A DNA stretch of 64,000 nt from Myxococcales bacterium. Lineage in GTDB: Bacteria > Myxococcota_A > UBA9042. The notes below the pieces were generated by a model that ran no database searches, was not told the origin of the DNA, and saw only the letters and a program-made list of their open reading frames with translations. Shown piece by piece: positions 43,765 to 52,811 of this stretch (the stretch's first letter is position 1; every line of letters starts with the position of its first letter). The stretch spans positions 1 through 64,000 of the forward strand of contig CANLIC010000015.1 of the NCBI GenBank assembly GCA_947491025.1, in the 5' to 3' direction. Both the position numbers and the translations under genes were made by a program.

Positions 43765-45974
43765 GCAGCGTCCAGGCCGTAGAGTCAGCAGCCTACCAAG
43801 CGACGGCCGCAGGGACCCACGCCGCCGCGCACGCCGCGGCGGTCGCCAGCGGCGCCGTCCTCGACTACGGGTACCGGGCGCCGATCGGTGCGCTGCTGCT
43901 CCTCGTCGGCCTCGGCATATTTTCCCGCACGATGTGGGTGCGCCTGCGCCTGTTGCTCGCCGGGCGGCCGGAGACGCGCTGGGATCTCGTCGGCGAGCGC
44001 ATCAAGACGCTGCTGGTCGTCGGCATCGGCCAGCGCAAGATGTTCAAAGAGCCCGTCTCCGGCCTGCTGCATGCCCTGACGTTCTGGGGCTTCTGCGTCC
44101 TCGGCATCCGCACGACGATGCTGTTTGTGCTGGCCTTCGCGCCTGAGTTCGCCCTGCCCGGCTTGCTGCACGCGCCCTACGACCTGATCCGCGACGTGAC
44201 CGAAGTGGTCGTCCTGTTGGCGATCATGGGCTTCTTCTACCGCCGCCTTGTCCAGCAGCCCAAGCGCATCCACTACTCGATCGAGGCCCTGGTCATCCTC
44301 GGCTTCATCGGCGGTCTGATGGTGACCGACCTGCTCTACGACGGCCTCCACCACGGCGGCCTGGCCAAGGCCGGCGATCCGCGCGCGCTTGAGCTCGTCG
44401 CCCACGCCCCCGTCGGCGGCGCGCTGGCTCGGATGTTCGCCACCTCCAGCCTCGCCGCCCCGACCATGCAGTGGCTCGGTGAGGTCAACTTCTGGATTCA
44501 CCTCAGCATTATCCTCACCTTCCTCAACCTGCTGCCGATTTCGAAGCACTTCCACGTCATCACGTCGCTGCCCAACGTTTTCTTGTCGCGGCTCGAGCCC
44601 AAGGGCGCGCTGTCGCTCATCGACCGCATTGAGGAGCGGGTCGAGCAGGGCGAGGAGCTTGGCCTCGGGCGCGTCGAGGCGCTGTCGTGGAAGCAGACCC
44701 TCGACCTGTACACCTGCACCGAGTGCGGCCGTTGCTCGGTCAATTGCCCGGCCTGGAACACCGACAAGCCGCTGAACCCGGCGCTGCTCATCAAGGATCT
44801 GCAGGCCCACCTCTACGACGAGGCGCCGCGCATCCTCAAGGGCGGTGGCCTCCTCGCCACCAGCGGCGCCGTCACGGCGTCTGAGGTCGAAGAGGCCGAG
44901 CGGGCGATGCCGCCGCTCATCGCCAGCATCAACCCCGACGCCATCTGGGCCTGCACCACCTGCCGCAGCTGCTCGGAGCAGTGCCCGGTCATGATCGAGC
45001 ACGTCGACAAGATCGTCGACATGCGCCGTCACCTGATGCTGACGCTCAACAGCTTTCCGCCTGAGCTGAAGGTGACGCTCAAGAACCTCGAGACCAAGTC
45101 CAACCCCTGGGGCATCGCCTCGTCCAAGCGCGACGCCTGGATGAAGGGCGGCGACGTGGCGACCCTCAAGGACAAGCCCGACGCCGAATACCTCTACTTC
45201 GTCGGCTGCGCCGGCGCCTTCGACGATCGCGCCCGGCAGGTGACCGACGCGGTGGTCAAGGTGCTGCAGGCGGCCAAGGTCGAGTTCGCGGTCATCGGCA
45301 AGAAAGAGAAGTGCTCGGGCGACCCGGCCCGCCGCATGGGCCACGAGTACCTGTTCCAGGAGCAGGCCAAGGAGAACATCGCCCAGATGAACGAGGCCGG
45401 GGTGAAGAAGGTCATCGCTTCGTGCCCGCACTGCTTCAACACCATCAAGAACGAGTACCCGCAGCTCGGTGGCAAGTATGAGGTGGTGCACCACAGCCAG
45501 CTGATCTGGAAGCTGGTTCAGGAGCAGCGGCTGAACCTGACGCAGGCGCAACGGCTGAAGGTCACCTTCCACGACTCCTGCTACCTCGGCCGCTACAACG
45601 ACGAATACGAGGCGCCGCGCTCGGCCTTGCAGGCCGTCCCCGGCGTGCAGCTGGTCGAGATGGAGCGGAGCAAGCAGATGGGCATGTGCTGCGGCGCCGG
45701 GGGCGCGCGCATGTACATGGAGGAGAAGATCGGTACGCGCGTCAACCAGTTGCGCGTCGAGCAGGCGATGACCACCGAGCCTGAGGTCATCGCCGTGAGC
45801 TGTCCCTTCTGCCTGACGATGGTCAAGGACGGCCTCAAAGAGAAGGGCATCGAAGGCGTCAAGACCTTCGACATCGCGGAGATCGTGGCCATGGCCCTGC
45901 CCGCGCCAGCGCCCGAGGTCGCCGAGACGCCAGTCGCCGCTGCGGAAGCCGCCCCCCCTGCCGGCGCGGCATAG
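43755..45974 (+). CDS. membrane Fe-S oxidoreductase (ETF:quinone oxidoreductase/HdrD-like)
   Basis: 739 residues. The N-terminal half has about six membrane helices of the NarI-like, haem-binding kind. Two [4Fe-4S] motifs follow (CTECGRCSVNCP near 319, CTTCRSCSEQCP near 398). Two CCG domains of the HdrB/D type close it (SCPHC near 560; CYLG, CCGAGGARMYMEE and SCPFC near 610-700). This architecture matches the membrane FeS oxidoreductases proposed to pass electrons from electron-transfer flavoprotein to (mena)quinone during acyl-CoA oxidation. No etfAB genes are in the window, so the assignment is by architecture. AGGAG precedes the ATG. Confidence 0.88.
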   Translation: MALGSVQAVESAAYQATAAGTHAAAHAAAVASGAVLDYGYRAPIGALLLLVGLGIFSRTMWVRLRLLLAGRPETRWDLVGERIKTLLVVGIGQRKMFKEPVSGLLHALTFWGFCVLGIRTTMLFVLAFAPEFALPGLLHAPYDLIRDVTEVVVLLAIMGFFYRRLVQQPKRIHYSIEALVILGFIGGLMVTDLLYDGLHHGGLAKAGDPRALELVAHAPVGGALARMFATSSLAAPTMQWLGEVNFWIHLSIILTFLNLLPISKHFHVITSLPNVFLSRLEPKGALSLIDRIEERVEQGEELGLGRVEALSWKQTLDLYTCTECGRCSVNCPAWNTDKPLNPALLIKDLQAHLYDEAPRILKGGGLLATSGAVTASEVEEAERAMPPLIASINPDAIWACTTCRSCSEQCPVMIEHVDKIVDMRRHLMLTLNSFPPELKVTLKNLETKSNPWGIASSKRDAWMKGGDVATLKDKPDAEYLYFVGCAGAFDDRARQVTDAVVKVLQAAKVEFAVIGKKEKCSGDPARRMGHEYLFQEQAKENIAQMNEAGVKKVIASCPHCFNTIKNEYPQLGGKYEVVHHSQLIWKLVQEQRLNLTQAQRLKVTFHDSCYLGRYNDEYEAPRSALQAVPGVQLVEMERSKQMGMCCGAGGARMYMEEKIGTRVNQLRVEQAMTTEPEVIAVSCPFCLTMVKDGLKEKGIEGVKTFDIAEIVAMALPAPAPEVAETPVAAAEAAPPAGAA

Positions 45975-46092
45975 AGGCGAGTCCCTCGCTTCCGCCGCGC
46001 GTCAGAGTGGCCGCCCATGCGGCGTCCTGGGTGCCCGACGGGCGCGACCCGCGCGCACGCGCTGACGCTTCGAGCGGTACACAGGATCGACG

Positions 46093-49000
46093 ATGAGCGC
46101 CCCGAAACCCGAAGGAAAAAGCACCCGCCGTCGCCTTGCCCTGGCCCTCGGTGCTGGCGCGGCCTTGACGGTCGTTGGCGCCTTTTTTGCCACCACCTTC
46201 GTCGAGCGCGAAGTCAGGGCCCGTCTCGGCCGGATCGCCGACGGCGCGGGGCTGCAGCTGCAGCTCGACAGCGTCTCGGTCAGCGTGCTCGGCGATGTCG
46301 CTCTCGCCGGCATGCACCTGCGCCGCGCCGACGGCAGCGACATGCTGGCGCTGCAGGCCGCCGACGCCAGCCTGTCCCCGCTGCGCGCCATCGCCGGTCG
46401 GCGGCGCCCGGAGTCGATGGCGCTGGAGGGGCTGCGCCTCGACGTGCGCCTGCGCGATGGCCGGCCGGAGGAGCTGCTCGATTTGCTGCGGGCGGTGCGG
46501 ACCGTGCTGCGCCGGGCGCCCGACGCGGAGCGCGACGAACGCGACGCCGGCGACCCGGGCGCCCGGGCGATGGCGCTACACCTGCGCGACGGTGAAGTGG
46601 CGATTCGGCTCGAGGGGCGCTTCGCCGACCTGCTACCCGGCGGTGTGCGCGTCCGCGGCATCGAAGTGGCCCTCGACGCTGCCGCAGGCGTCGGCAGCGC
46701 CCGCGCTCAAGTCGAGGGAGCCGCTACCTCGGTGTTGTCGGCCCAGGTCGTGCCGACGGTCGCCGACGGCGAAGCCATGCGCGTCCGCGGTGGATTCGAA
46801 CCGCCCTTGAGCCTGCCTCTGCCGCCCTTGCCGGGGTTGGCCGAATTGGCCAATGCGATCGTCATCCGCGGCCTGGCTTGGGATTCCAAGGCGGGCCCCG
46901 CGCTCGACGGCGTGTCGCTGCACAAAGGCTCCGAGCTGCGGCTCGATCTCGGCGCCATCGCGATCGATCCCGCCGAGGGGGTCCGCGTTGGGCCCTTGCG
47001 TGCCGAGCCGGCGCTGCTCGCTGCGGTGTTGGCCGCCGCCGGACTCCCTGCATTGCCGGGTCGCCCTGCGGCCAAGGCCCCGTCCGCCAAGGCCAACGCC
47101 AAGGCCCCTGCTGCGCCGGCCCCGATCAACCCGCCAGCGGCGTTTGGCCCTGCGACCCTGAAGGCGGTCACCCTGTCGCCGACCGAGGTCGGTGGCTGGC
47201 GCGTCGATCTCGACAGCGGCGCATTGCCGCTGCCCTTGGGGCTCGGCGTGGTCGAGATGTCCGGCGCTTCGATTGAGTTCGGCAGTGTCGTCGGCGCCGA
47301 CGGCATGGCCGGCGCCGCAGGTCCAGCCGCCGGCAAGCTGTCGCAGCGGCCGATCGCCATCACGGTCGAGCAGGTGCGCGCCAAGATCCAATGGAGCCGC
47401 GAGACGATCTCAGCCCTGCCGAAGGGCGCCGAACTCTGGGACGCTATCGAGAAGGCGCGTGCCAAGCCGGTCATCGCCGCCGCGACCGAGGAAGACGACG
47501 ACGAGGTCGACCGGCCCGAGCTGGCGCCCGAGGCCCGACGCAAGGCGCCCCAGGCTCCCCGCAAGCCGCCGCGCAAGGGACCGGCGAGCGCCGCCGCGAT
47601 TCCCGGCCTCCAGGGGCTGTTGGAGGCGCTGACCGCCGTCGATGGTCGAATCGCGGGGGCGATCGCCCACCTCGACGCCGTGCCTCTCCTGACTTTTCAA
47701 CTCGAGAATGGCGGCGTCGACTTGCTCGAACCCGCCGCAGCCTTGCCTTCCTTCGGCGTGCGGGCGGCCAAGGCTGCGCTCACCGCCAGACTGGGCGACG
47801 GCAGCCGCGGTCTGGAGGCTGGGGTCGAGCTCTTTGGCATCGGCAGCCCCGACGCGGTCGGCGCCTTGAAGGCCAAAGTCGCCACCGGCGCCAATGGCCG
47901 CTTCGATGCCGCCACCTTGACGTTCTCGGGCGGTGCGGTGGCGATGGCGGCTCGCGGACTCGGTGCGGCCATCCACGTCGGCCCCGGCGCCAGCCTGGAC
48001 GGCAGCCTCGCCATCCGCACCGAGGCCGCCGGCAAGCGCACCCGCGTCGAAGGCAGCCTGGAGGCCAAGGGCGTCGGCGTCGACTGGTGGCGCCTGGCGC
48101 CGCGGCCGATCGAAGGCCTCTCTTTCGCCGCCAACCTGCTGCTCGTCGCCGACGGAGAGCAGGGCTCGCTCGCCCTCGACCTCGACCCCATCCGCGTGGG
48201 CGAGGCCTCGATGCGGGTCTCCGCGCTTGTCAGTGGCCTAGGCGCTGCCGCCGCGCCCGCCAAAGCCGTGGCCGCTGGCGGCGCTGAGGGGGCCGGCGCC
48301 AAGCCTTCGCGCCCGGCAAGCGGTGACAAGGCCAAGCTGCGGATCGCCGTCGAGTTGCCGCGCCAGGATTGCGGCAAGATCGCAGCCGCGCTGCCACCGT
48401 CGATGGTGCCGACCATCGGCAAGATCGAGGCGGTCGGCGAGCTCTCGGCCGATCTCAAGCTCGAGCTGCAGCTCGCCAACCCCTACAAAGGCGACTTCGA
48501 CGCCAACCTCGACGACGCCGCGTGCGTCGTCACCGCCTTTGGCAACCTCGACTTGAAGGAGCTGCGCGGCGACTTCGCGCGGCCCGTGAACGAGTCCGGC
48601 ACGTTGCTCGAAGACCAGCTGGTTGGCCCAAGCTCCAACGCCTGGGTGCCGCTCGCTGAGCTGCCGGCGTGGGTGCCCTACGCCATGATGGTCACCGAGG
48701 ACGGCGCCTTCTACAAACACCGCGGGTTGCGCCTCGGCCTGCTCGAGCGCGCCATCAAGATGAACCTCGACTATGGCCGCTTTGTCTACGGTGGCTCGAC
48801 CCTGACCCAGCAGCTGGTCAAGAACCTCTACCTCACCCGCGACAAGTACCTCGGCCGCAAGTTCGAGGAGCTGCTCATCGTGTGGCACATGGAGCGGACG
48901 CTGATGGCCGATCCGGTGATGCCGGGTCCCGACGGTCTGCTGCGCCCGACGCCAGCGCCCAAGGCGCCGAGCCGCGCCCCAACGCGGGCGGCTGGCGCTG

Positions 49001-49422
49001 GCGGGGTGGTGGACGAGGGCGGCGAAGGCGGCGACGCCAAGGTCAAGAACAAAGACCGAATCCTGGAGCTCTACGTCAACATCGTCGAGTTCGCCCCGAG
49101 CAAGTACGGCATCCACCGCGCCGCCGAGGCCTACTTCGGCAAGGACCCGCGGCAGCTGACGCCGCTGGAGGCCGCCTTCCTCGCCGCCAACAAGCCCCAC
49201 CCACGCGTCGGCTACCGCGTCTACGAGAGCAAGAAGTGGAGCCCATGGTGGCAAGAGCGGATGATCAGCGTTCTGCGCAAGATGCGCGAAGACGGCGTGA
49301 TCACAGAAGAGCAGTTCATCGCTGAAGCGCCCTACGTCCCGCGCTTCCTCGGCTGGCCCGAACCGCAGGCGCCGGAGGCGGTGGACGAAGGGGCGGTCGG
49401 CGTCGGTGGCGTCGCCGAATAG
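46093..49422 (+). CDS. AsmA-like protein fused to GT51 peptidoglycan glycosyltransferase
   Basis: 1109 residues. One N-terminal membrane helix (about 13-36) is followed by about 800 residues of AsmA/TamB-like beta-rich sequence (LQLDSVSVSVLGDVALAGMHL, repeated strand patterns, Pro/Ala-rich inserts). The C-terminal part (about 855-1080) is a glycosyltransferase-51 domain: TEDGAFYKHRG (Glu869), GGSTLTQQLVKN (900-911), KFEELL, ILELYVNIVEF, GIHRAAEAYFGK and LTPLEAAFLA. A Pro/Ala/Gly-rich insert splits the domain near 955-985. No transpeptidase domain follows, so it should polymerise lipid II without cross-linking. The long periplasmic stalk is unusual for a monofunctional transglycosylase. Confidence 0.9.
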   Translation: MSAPKPEGKSTRRRLALALGAGAALTVVGAFFATTFVEREVRARLGRIADGAGLQLQLDSVSVSVLGDVALAGMHLRRADGSDMLALQAADASLSPLRAIAGRRRPESMALEGLRLDVRLRDGRPEELLDLLRAVRTVLRRAPDAERDERDAGDPGARAMALHLRDGEVAIRLEGRFADLLPGGVRVRGIEVALDAAAGVGSARAQVEGAATSVLSAQVVPTVADGEAMRVRGGFEPPLSLPLPPLPGLAELANAIVIRGLAWDSKAGPALDGVSLHKGSELRLDLGAIAIDPAEGVRVGPLRAEPALLAAVLAAAGLPALPGRPAAKAPSAKANAKAPAAPAPINPPAAFGPATLKAVTLSPTEVGGWRVDLDSGALPLPLGLGVVEMSGASIEFGSVVGADGMAGAAGPAAGKLSQRPIAITVEQVRAKIQWSRETISALPKGAELWDAIEKARAKPVIAAATEEDDDEVDRPELAPEARRKAPQAPRKPPRKGPASAAAIPGLQGLLEALTAVDGRIAGAIAHLDAVPLLTFQLENGGVDLLEPAAALPSFGVRAAKAALTARLGDGSRGLEAGVELFGIGSPDAVGALKAKVATGANGRFDAATLTFSGGAVAMAARGLGAAIHVGPGASLDGSLAIRTEAAGKRTRVEGSLEAKGVGVDWWRLAPRPIEGLSFAANLLLVADGEQGSLALDLDPIRVGEASMRVSALVSGLGAAAAPAKAVAAGGAEGAGAKPSRPASGDKAKLRIAVELPRQDCGKIAAALPPSMVPTIGKIEAVGELSADLKLELQLANPYKGDFDANLDDAACVVTAFGNLDLKELRGDFARPVNESGTLLEDQLVGPSSNAWVPLAELPAWVPYAMMVTEDGAFYKHRGLRLGLLERAIKMNLDYGRFVYGGSTLTQQLVKNLYLTRDKYLGRKFEELLIVWHMERTLMADPVMPGPDGLLRPTPAPKAPSRAPTRAAGAGGVVDEGGEGGDAKVKNKDRILELYVNIVEFAPSKYGIHRAAEAYFGKDPRQLTPLEAAFLAANKPHPRVGYRVYESKKWSPWWQERMISVLRKMREDGVITEEQFIAEAPYVPRFLGWPEPQAPEAVDEGAVGVGGVAE

Positions 49423-49457
49423 CGCGGCGATCGCTGTCGCCGGCGGCGGCTAGCCTT

Positions 49458-50573
49458 CTACACCTTCGCGTCAACGCGAATCGCGCCGGCAATCTCCGCC
49501 TCGCAGATCGCGCCGACCACGGCCCGAATCGGCACCCCCCGTCGCGTCAGCGCCGCCAAAAGCGCGGGCAACCCGGCAGGCGCCACAGCGATGAGCAGCC
49601 CGCCCGAGGTCTGGGCGTCGGCCAGCAGCAGGCGCTGCGGTTCGCCGAGGGCGTCGTCAAAGGCACAGAGCGGCGTGGCGTAGGTGAGGTTGCGCCGGCT
49701 GCCGCCAGGGCAGAGGCCCGCCTCGGCCGCCGCCTCAGCGCCTGCGAGGAAGGGCAGGGCCGCGTAGTCGATGCGGGCACCTAGCGCCGTGCCGGCTCGC
49801 GCCGAGGAGGCCCGCAGCACGTTGCCAAGGTGGCCGAGCAAGCCGAAGCCGGTCACGTCGGTGCAGGCGTGAATGGTCGGCAGCACCGCTTCCTCGGTCA
49901 TCGCCGCGGCGGCTGCGGCGTTGAGCTGGCACATCGAGTCAACGGCCGGCTGCAGCGCCGCGTCGTCGATGGCGCCCCGCTTGCGGGCCGTCGTCAACAC
50001 ACCGGTGCCGAGCGCCTTGGTCAGCACCAGAACGTCGCCAGCCTGCGCCCCATCGTTGCGGACGACGCGCGCAGGGTGAACGGTGCCGGTCACGAAGAGC
50101 CCGAACTTCGGCTCCTTGTCGACGATGCTGTGGCCCCCGGTGATGGCGATGCCGGCCTCCGTGCAGATCTCGCTGGCGCCGCGTAGCAGCAGGCCCAGCG
50201 CCTCGGGACCAGCGACTTCGAGGGGCCAGGCGACCAGAGAGAGCGCCGACAGCGGCGTGGCACCCATCGCATAGACATCGGAGAGGGCGTTGGCGGCGGC
50301 GATGCGCCCGTAAGTGAGCGGGTCATCGACGATCGGCGTGAACACATCGACGGTCTGGACCAGCGCGAGGTCGGGCGTCAGTGCGATCACCGCCGCGTCG
50401 TCGCCGGTGTCGAGGCCGACCAAGACGCGCGCATCGGTGACCGGCGGCAAATGAGCCAAGGCGGCGCGGAGGTCGGCCTGGGCGATTTTGGCGGCGCAGC
50501 CGGCGGTGGCGGCGAGGCTGGTCAGCGGCGGCCAGGTCGGCTTTTCGAGCGGTCGAGTCGGATCATCGCGCAC
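49458..50573 (-). CDS. selD: selenide, water dikinase
   Basis: 371 residues. It makes selenophosphate from selenide and ATP for selenocysteine or selenouridine synthesis. The N-terminal loop GCAAK places a cysteine at Cys26 and the essential lysine at Lys29, with Ala instead of the second Cys of E. coli (GCGCK). Other PurM-like marks are TGDDAAV, TVDVFTPIVDDPLTYGRIAA, ANALSDVYAMGA, GGHSIVD and CTDVTGFGLLGHL. The start is GTG with AGGAG 9 nt upstream. No selA, selB, selC or selenouridine synthase gene is seen in this window. Confidence 0.95.
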   Translation of the reverse strand: MRDDPTRPLEKPTWPPLTSLAATAGCAAKIAQADLRAALAHLPPVTDARVLVGLDTGDDAAVIALTPDLALVQTVDVFTPIVDDPLTYGRIAAANALSDVYAMGATPLSALSLVAWPLEVAGPEALGLLLRGASEICTEAGIAITGGHSIVDKEPKFGLFVTGTVHPARVVRNDGAQAGDVLVLTKALGTGVLTTARKRGAIDDAALQPAVDSMCQLNAAAAAAMTEEAVLPTIHACTDVTGFGLLGHLGNVLRASSARAGTALGARIDYAALPFLAGAEAAAEAGLCPGGSRRNLTYATPLCAFDDALGEPQRLLLADAQTSGGLLIAVAPAGLPALLAALTRRGVPIRAVVGAICEAEIAGAIRVDAKV

Positions 50574-50632
50574 GGGGGCAACTCCTGGCCGGTGGTCTCG
50601 TCGGTGGCGCCGCAGCGCCGTCAGGCCTCAGC

Positions 50633-50661
50633 TTGACACTTTTCGCCCGGCGCGGGATCTG
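50633..50661 (+). promoter_or_regulatory. candidate promoter of the bestrophin gene
   Basis: A perfect TTGACA (50633-50638) with GATCTG 17 nt downstream (50656-50661), 44 nt before the GTG start. The -10 is poor. It lies in the 132-nt divergent gap with selD. Confidence 0.35.
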
Positions 50662-50705
50662 CCGGACCGGCGGACCATCCCGGGGCCGCCCAAGGGGAGT
50701 CGACC

Positions 50706-51794
50706 GTGATCATCGAACGCCGGTTGCCGTGGAGCACCGTCCTCATCTGGGCCACGCCCAACATCGTGCAGTCCTCGGTCTGGTCGCTCATCGTGTACCT
50801 CGGCTACTCCGAGCTCGGCCTCTCGTTTCTGCGCTTGCCCTTCCTGCCGATCGCGACGGTCGGCACCGCGGTCGCCTTCTACGTCGGCTTCAAAAACAAT
50901 GCCGCCTACGATCGCTTCTGGGAAGGCCGCCAGATCTGGGGCGGCATCGTCAACGCGAGCCGGACCTTCGCGGTCTCGGTGCAGAACTACGTCCATGCCA
51001 CGCGCGGCACCGGCGCCTCTGCCGGCGATGCCACGGCCTCTGAGGGGCCCGTCGCCCACATCGCGGCGCTGACCGACACCCATCGCCGCCTGATCTATCG
51101 GCACCTCGCCTGGGTCAACGCGCTGCGGCTACAACTCCGCAAGACCTCGCGATTCTTCGACAAGCCAACGGCCTGGACCCGCCGCCGGATGGAGCGCCAC
51201 GCCGAGCACATGCGCAACGACTGGCACAAGGAGCTGAGCCCCTTCCTCGACGCCGAAGAGCTCGCCGCCGTCAGCGCCCAGGCCAACCCGGCGACCCACC
51301 TGCTGGCCCGCCAGGCCGCAGACCTGCGGGCGCTGCACGACGACCGCGCGCTCGACTTGTTCCACCAGATCGAGCTGATGCGGCAGATTGAGACCTTCTA
51401 CGGCCACCAGGGCGCGTGCGAGCGGATCAAGAACACGCCGCTGCCGCGCCAGTACGCCGAGTTCAGCCGGATGTTCGTCAAAGTGTTCGTGTTCCTCATC
51501 CCCTTCGGCCTGCTCGACGTCTTTGCGGAGCGGATCAATGAGGCCCAGGCTGCCATCGGGTGGATCGCGCCGTGGCTGCCGGCGGTGCCGATGATCCTGT
51601 CGTCGGCGCTGGTCAGCTGGGTGTTCCGCGTCATGGAAGGCATCGGCGACGCCAGCGAAGACCCCTTCGAGCGCAGCATGAACGACGTGCCGATGAACGC
51701 CCTGTCGCGCACGATTGAAATCGACCTCCGCTCCCTCCTCGGCGAGACCGACCTGCCGGCCAAGGAAGAGCGAATCGACAACCTGCTCTACTGA
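50706..51794 (+). CDS. bestrophin-family channel
   Basis: A 362-residue bacterial bestrophin (UPF0187). Bestrophins form pentameric ion channels. Family signatures are FYVGFKNNAAYDRFWEGRQIWG, CERIKNTPLPRQYAEF (between the two helix pairs) and GDASEDPFERSMNDVPMNALSRTIE near the C-terminus. Two N-terminal and two central hydrophobic helices are present. The start is GTG with GGGGAG 6 nt upstream. Selectivity for anion or cation cannot be told by eye. Confidence 0.93.
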   Translation: MIIERRLPWSTVLIWATPNIVQSSVWSLIVYLGYSELGLSFLRLPFLPIATVGTAVAFYVGFKNNAAYDRFWEGRQIWGGIVNASRTFAVSVQNYVHATRGTGASAGDATASEGPVAHIAALTDTHRRLIYRHLAWVNALRLQLRKTSRFFDKPTAWTRRRMERHAEHMRNDWHKELSPFLDAEELAAVSAQANPATHLLARQAADLRALHDDRALDLFHQIELMRQIETFYGHQGACERIKNTPLPRQYAEFSRMFVKVFVFLIPFGLLDVFAERINEAQAAIGWIAPWLPAVPMILSSALVSWVFRVMEGIGDASEDPFERSMNDVPMNALSRTIEIDLRSLLGETDLPAKEERIDNLLY

Positions 51795-51860
51795 ACTTCC
51801 ACCGCGCAGCGGGCACACCGGCGCTGGTCGCCGAGCCGCTGCGGCGCTAGGCTCCGCACC

Positions 51861-52811
51861 GTGGAACGCTTCTGCCTGGCACACATCAGCGACCTGCACG
51901 TGCTCGAACTGGCGGGCACCTCGCCGCTGCGTTTTCTCAACAAGCGCCTGACCGGGCTCGCCAACCTGCTCGGACCGCGCCGCGCCGCCCACCCAACCTG
52001 GCTGGCAGAGGCCCTCGTCGAGCGCCTGCACGACCCTGCCATCGATCACGTCGCATTTACGGGCGACCTGACCAACTTGGCGCTGCCTTCGGAATTCGTG
52101 GCGGGTGTCGCGCTGCTGGCCCGCATCGGCGACGGCGCGCGGCTCTCAGCGGTACCCGGCAATCACGACGTCTACACGCGCGGCGCCGCGGCCGCATCGC
52201 GGGCGGAGGCGGCACTGCTGCCTTGGACCGCCGGCGCCGCCTCGCGGGCGTCGTGGCCCTACGTCAAGGCGCCGCGACCTTGGCTGCGCATCTACGGGCT
52301 GCACAGCGCCATCCCAACCGCGCCGCTGCTGGCGCAAGGCGAGGTCGGCGCCGCCCAACTCCTGCGCCTGCAGCGGCTGGTCGCCGCCGAACCGGAGGGC
52401 GTGCGGGTCCGCATCGCGCTCTTGCACCACAACCTGCACCGCCGCGGCTTGCCCTCGCGCCACACCTCGCAGCTGCGCGACGCCAAGGCCGTGCTTTCGG
52501 CGCTCTGTGAGCTCGGCTTTACCGCCGCCCTGCATGGCCACACCCATGTTCCCCATCGCGGCGTGTACCGGCCTGGCGATACCGCAGCGGGTCAGGCAGG
52601 CGGCGCGTCGCTGCTCGTCCTCGGCTGCGGCTCGTCGACGTGGCATCGGCCCAAGCATGGGCACTTCGCCCACCTCAGCCGCCTGACGCTGCGCCCCGAC
52701 GCCGGCGTCGTCGGCATCGCCACCGAGATCTGGGACGAAGCGAGTCGCCGCTTCGTCATGGAGCATGACGACGCCTTGCCGGCCGCCCTGCGCGCTGCGG
52801 TGTCGCCCTGA
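51861..52811 (+). CDS. calcineurin-like metallophosphoesterase
   Basis: 316 residues with all metallophosphoesterase motifs: HISDLH (Asp11, His13), FTGDLTN, VPGNHDVY, LLHHN and GHTHVPH. It should hydrolyse a phosphodiester or phosphomonoester with two bound metals; the substrate is unknown. No signal peptide. The GTG start is only 7 nt after a -10-like GC-TAGGCT (51846-51853), so the transcript may be leaderless. Its stop overlaps the ATG of the next gene (TGATG). Confidence 0.9.
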   Translation: MERFCLAHISDLHVLELAGTSPLRFLNKRLTGLANLLGPRRAAHPTWLAEALVERLHDPAIDHVAFTGDLTNLALPSEFVAGVALLARIGDGARLSAVPGNHDVYTRGAAAASRAEAALLPWTAGAASRASWPYVKAPRPWLRIYGLHSAIPTAPLLAQGEVGAAQLLRLQRLVAAEPEGVRVRIALLHHNLHRRGLPSRHTSQLRDAKAVLSALCELGFTAALHGHTHVPHRGVYRPGDTAAGQAGGASLLVLGCGSSTWHRPKHGHFAHLSRLTLRPDAGVVGIATEIWDEASRRFVMEHDDALPAALRAAVSP

